A stretch of 64,000 nucleotides of DNA, taken from Pogostemon cablin (lineage: Eukaryota; Streptophyta; Magnoliopsida; Lamiales; Lamiaceae). The DNA lies in assembly GCA_023678885.1 (NCBI GenBank), contig CM042952.1, forward strand, positions 30,871,736 to 30,935,735, given 5' to 3'. The notes under the pieces were generated by a model. The model was not told where the DNA came from and did not search any database. It saw only the letters and a list, made by a program, of their open reading frames with translations. This document shows, in pieces, positions 60,266-64,000 of the stretch. Position 1 is the stretch's first letter, and each line of letters starts with the position of its first letter. Position numbers and translations under genes: made by a program.

Positions 60266-61087
60266 TTGGTCGCGTGATGCTCCGTGAAAGACGCTTTTGT
60301 ATCCATGATTTGCCTACTTTTTATCTGTTTTGGAGCGGAATGCTTGTGTTGTTTTCCTATTGAAAAAAGGGTGCTACTTTTTATTTTTGTTTTTATATTT
60401 AAATGACACAGCTTTAGAGGTGAAATTTCCTTCATAGAAAACGTTTAGAAAATACTTTCCCAGGTGTTATCTTCAACATTTTGAATTGGCAACAGTGGGA
60501 CATCTCTCGCCGACGCCGCCTGCTTAGGTGGGTGGTTTCACATAGCGCCACCGCAACACTTTAACATTAATTTTCTTTGGGAGACGTCATTCAGCGGTAA
60601 TGATTTTTAGTGTGCTTAATTTGTAATAGTTGTTTATTTAACACGTTTTATATGTATTAGTCCGTGTGAATTTGCCAAAAAAATAGCTTACATGAGTAAT
60701 CATTTTGGTAAAGGAACTCTTTGTATATCAGTTGCAGTATATTAGTATTGCATTAACTATCAGTTGCCTTTTGGTGAAAAAAATTATATTTGTATGTGCA
60801 AGTTATGACAAACAAATCTTTGAAAACCACAAGACTACATACCTTTCCTTAAACCACTATAGTTGAACTTTCAATTTATAAAAGGAAATATTAAATCCAA
60901 GGTTGACCCAAAACAAAACTTCTATTCCATTTCATTAAGAATGAGACAAGTAAAACCACAAAAAGGAATTCTGATAGGATGAAAATGAGATGAATGATGA
61001 GTCTTGCAAAAATCAATGGGACCGGAGTGCAGCTAATCTACCTAAACAAAAAGCATATCTCCTATACTAATTCTAACTCATCTTTGC
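60266..61087. other. Convergent 3' region of MAC5 and YTH genes
   Basis: The MAC5 3' UTR runs to roughly 60450, and the YTH 3' UTR, on the minus strand, from 61087 to roughly 60900. The ~450 bp between has no gene and no clear repeat. Confidence 0.5.
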
Positions 61088-63785
61088 TCATACCCTACTC
61101 TGAAGTGACTGAGATTCAAGAGAAAGGTTTTGGGTGAGAGAGACAAGAGTCGAAGCATCAGGCTGATCACTCTTTCCATCTTCTCCACCCTACAACATGC
61201 ATAAAGAATGAAAATAAGTTAAAAGGTGAGAATACCCGCAGTATGCATACTAAGATAGACAAAACTCACCTCGTAATCACCCTTCCTATTGCTTTGAGAA
61301 GCATTCCTCTTCTCTCTGAGCATTTTCTCGCGATCTTCATAAAAATTGAAGTCATCCAGTACAGAAGCTTTTTCAGAGTAACTATTGAATATGCCAAGCA
61401 TTTCCAACCCCTTTTTCAGTTCTATCTGAAATACACAAGTATATCAAATTACCTACGAACAAAGAAAATAAAGGTGAACTAAGAACTCCTGAATCCATGT
61501 TAATAAGACCAATATTCTTCATCAAACGTCAGATTTGAAATCAATAATTAAATGGTATGACATTTAGCAATTATTATTTCTGAGAGAGAAAAAAAACAAA
61601 GCTTCACCAATTATTCAACTTCAATGAAGGAATAAAATGATACCTCCTGAGTATCCCTGCTGTAAGTGACCGCCTTGTTCTCATTGTTCTCTAGGATAAT
61701 ATGTCGAAACAGGGAGTTGGGGACATCTTTAATTATACGCCACTTTACTGGGAAGAAACCATTCCACTTATCGAGTTGCCAAAAATCCATGTTTTTGATG
61801 AAATCAACATGACCGACCATCTCAGCAACACCAACAAACTGCCCACTCGCATTCACCTGAAAGTTACCCATGTAATGAGAAACGGCTCAATAAACGTAAA
61901 AAAATAGGGCTATAGATGCTACCAATCGTCTTCAAGCTATATCAGCATAAATATCATATAAATTCTAGTGATAAATTAACCATTTTAAGGGGGAGAAATG
62001 TGGCAAGACTCACTGAAAAAAATAGGAAGACTGGGCATGTTACGCCTGTCTCAGAAGTTCTAGCGTCCGCTTCACGGAAAGCAGCATCTAATTTCTTGTT
62101 GCCATTTGGAGTACTCGACCAAACATCATATTTTATGGATTTGTGAATGTCATCTTCAGTGTATGATTTGATCACATAGAACTTGGCGTTATCATATTCT
62201 GTCTGGAATTCTTTTAAGTTGTACCTTTCCCTATCAACAGCAAGAGGAAGCTGTTCAGCCTCAGATTGAGGCTTCGTGGAGTTGTTCTTCTTGTCAGCCC
62301 TGGGGCCGCGAGTTAGCTCTGTTCCGGCCGTGATTTCTCCACCTCTGCCAAAATTCTCTCTTGATTTATATCTGTAATTGTAGTTCCATGCTCTAACATT
62401 AGATTGGTAATTTACTGGGATGTACTGTGAAGAAGAACGAGAATTTTGGGAGGCAAACGACGAAACACCACCAGGATGATATCCACTGATGAGGCCAGAA
62501 GACTGGTAACCAGAGCCAAACTGCAATAACATAAAAGTCACCAATGTGAACAAGAATCATAAGATTAAATATTTTAAAACAAAAAAAAAGAGAGAACAAT
62601 TTCACGACATATACCAACGAGAAAATTTACAAATATTCAGCAAAAGACAAGATACCTTATTGAGTTGATAAGCCTGATTCTGATACATTGACCTGGAAGA
62701 ATATTGCTGGTGGCTTTTTGAATTATAAGCTGTAGCTGAAGTCTTGCTTGACAGACTATTATTGGTTTTGGAAACATTAAATCCATTTGACTTTCCACCA
62801 CTGCTTGGACTCACCATAGACCTCACTGTTCCAGGTTTAGAAGCAGCACCAGTTGAACCATTTCCAGCATAGGCCAAATCATATGTATAACAAGGAAAAG
62901 CTTCTGATGTGTATGGGGATGTATAAGATTGTTTTCCATCGACACTCATATATCCACTTGAATACGGACCACTATAACCAGGAAGGTAATATATGTAATT
63001 ATCCTGTCAGATACCGTACAAATCATAAGTTAATGATAGAATTCTACATAGATACTACAGATGCAAATGCAATGTTCCTTAAAATGAAACAGGATGACCA
63101 AAAAACCCCAAAATGTAGCGTACCGGATAAGAACCACCAGTCGTGTTAAAGTAGCCTTTATCATCAGGCTGTGCAAAGTTGGCATCGACTCCTACGCAAC
63201 ATGGGAAAAGGATATGCATTAGCATGCATCAAATTTGGATTGTATAATTGCTAAAATAATCCTTCACACATTTATCTCAAAACAATGATAAACTGGAGGT
63301 CTGGATCTCTTATTTAACCCTGAACAGAATTTCCCTTCACCTCTCGCCAACCACACATGTTTAGTGGCTAATTAACTCAAGACCATACCCAGATTGAATT
63401 TGTTCAGAAAATAGGAGTGATGCCAGACCTTTATAGTATTTGGTGTGCTTAGTTATGTTTTGGGAGTTTCTATTAAGTGCAACAGTGTGATCTCGTGTGT
63501 GTGTGTGGGGGGGGGGGGGGGGGGGGGGGGTGCTACGAGCTACAATAAAACCAGATTATTTATGTTGTATTGGAAATTTTGAACCATAGACAGCAGTAAC
63601 TATAGACGCAAATAAAAAAAATAAAAAACCTTACCAGGATAATAATAATCATAACAGCTGGTAGGTGGATAACAAACACCCAGCTCTGGAGCCAACTGTG
63701 AGTCAATAGCAACTTTAGCTCCAGCTGCAGCGCTGCCTGCAGCAGATACAAAGGGTACTGATCCAGCAGATATTCCTTCTGCCCC
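61088..63785 (-). CDS. ECT: YTH-domain m6A reader, ECT family (5' end outside window)
   Basis: This cytoplasmic reader binds N6-methyladenosine in mRNA through its YTH domain. Visible minus-strand exons are 63785-63635, 63191-63124, 63003-62656, 62520-62014, 61856-61644, 61425-61270 and 61189-61088; together 515 codons, phases consistent. The N-terminal part is Tyr/Gly/Ser/Gln-rich and disordered (YYLPGYSGPYSSGY, SSRSMYQNQAYQL). The YTH domain starts NAKFYVIKSYTEDDIHKSIK, with cage residues in YDVWSSTP and DFWQLDKWNGFFPVKW, plus CPVFLFFS, VNASGQFVGVAEMVG and DVPNSLFRHI. It ends in NNENKAVTYSRDTQE, then the C-terminal helix EMLGIFNSYSEKASVLDDF. The terminal exon adds a Ser/Gln/Leu tail. The first exon or exons are beyond 64000. 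ECT2/3/4 versus other ECTs was not resolved. Confidence 0.94.
63494..63530. repeat. (TG)n followed by 24-G homopolymer in ECT intron
   Basis: A short TG repeat runs into an uninterrupted run of 24 G on the plus strand (24 C in the transcript). It is located in the intron between the first two visible ECT exons. Such a run is hard to sequence, so the exact length is uncertain. Confidence 0.85.
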
Positions 63786-64000
63786 CTAGAAAACAAAGGA
63801 AGATCGAAAAATAATCTGTAACAAATCCCTAAAATTTTTTATTTTTCACATATCATATCTAATCGTGGTATTGAGTACTTGATCTTAATTTAATGATACC
63901 AAACATTTTCAGAGATTCAAATAATAAATTTAATCATTCATCATAAAACAAATACGAAATGCAGAGAATTATTAGGGAGATACAATAGTCTGTCATTGAA

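Overview
This is nuclear DNA from a flowering plant, most likely a eudicot. The genes have many short exons with GT-AG introns, AT-rich intergenic DNA and very many MITEs, and they encode plant-specific families (ROP GTPase, WRKY, trihelix, plastid BASS transporter, ECT-type YTH reader). An asterid (Lamiales-like) origin is a guess from protein flavour only. No tRNA, rRNA or CRISPR was seen.

Layout: (1) 1-2507, minus: N-terminal exons of a large eIF4G, running off the left edge. (2) 5007-6134, plus: 60S ribosomal protein eL43/RPL37A. (3) 7574-10031, minus: casein kinase 2 regulatory beta subunit. (4) 12885-15155, minus: twin-Cx9C (CHCH) mitochondrial protein, head-to-head with (5) 15608-17975, plus: a ROP/RAC small GTPase. 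(6) 21865-23919, plus: a frame-broken glycosyltransferase-like gene. (7) 24881-26877, plus: tubulin-folding cofactor A, with an apparent 1-nt frameshift. (8) 27685-28605, minus: intronless trihelix factor. (9) 29460-32018, plus: two tandem broken ankyrin-PGG genes. (10) 33437-34445, plus: carboxylesterase. (11) 35380-36982, minus: group IIc WRKY. (12) 37285-50356: a transposon-rich block. (13) 51527-54256, minus: plastid BASS1-type transporter. (14) 54831-56252: MITEs, one nest three deep. (15) 57312-60265, plus: MAC5/RBM22-type spliceosomal protein. (16) 61088 to the right edge, minus: ECT-type YTH m6A reader, 5' end missing.

The most striking region is 41259-49207. A Mutator-like element has ~50-bp terminal inverted repeats and a perfect 9-bp target duplication (TAAAATGTA). 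It carries a decayed B-type cyclin fragment (Pack-MULE style). Inside it is a coding-free LTR retroelement (TSD TTACA, tRNA-iMet-type PBS, only ~300 bp internal), whose 3' LTR is in turn interrupted by a ~2-kb solo LTR (TSD CCAAT). Two very short relatives with the same termini lie at 25448 (TBCA intron, 9-bp TSD) and 20471. Working genes are mainly housekeeping (translation, splicing, m6A reading, kinase regulation, mitochondria). The broken genes are the typically fast-evolving ankyrin and glycosyltransferase families. All exon boundaries were read by eye from splice signals and reading phase.
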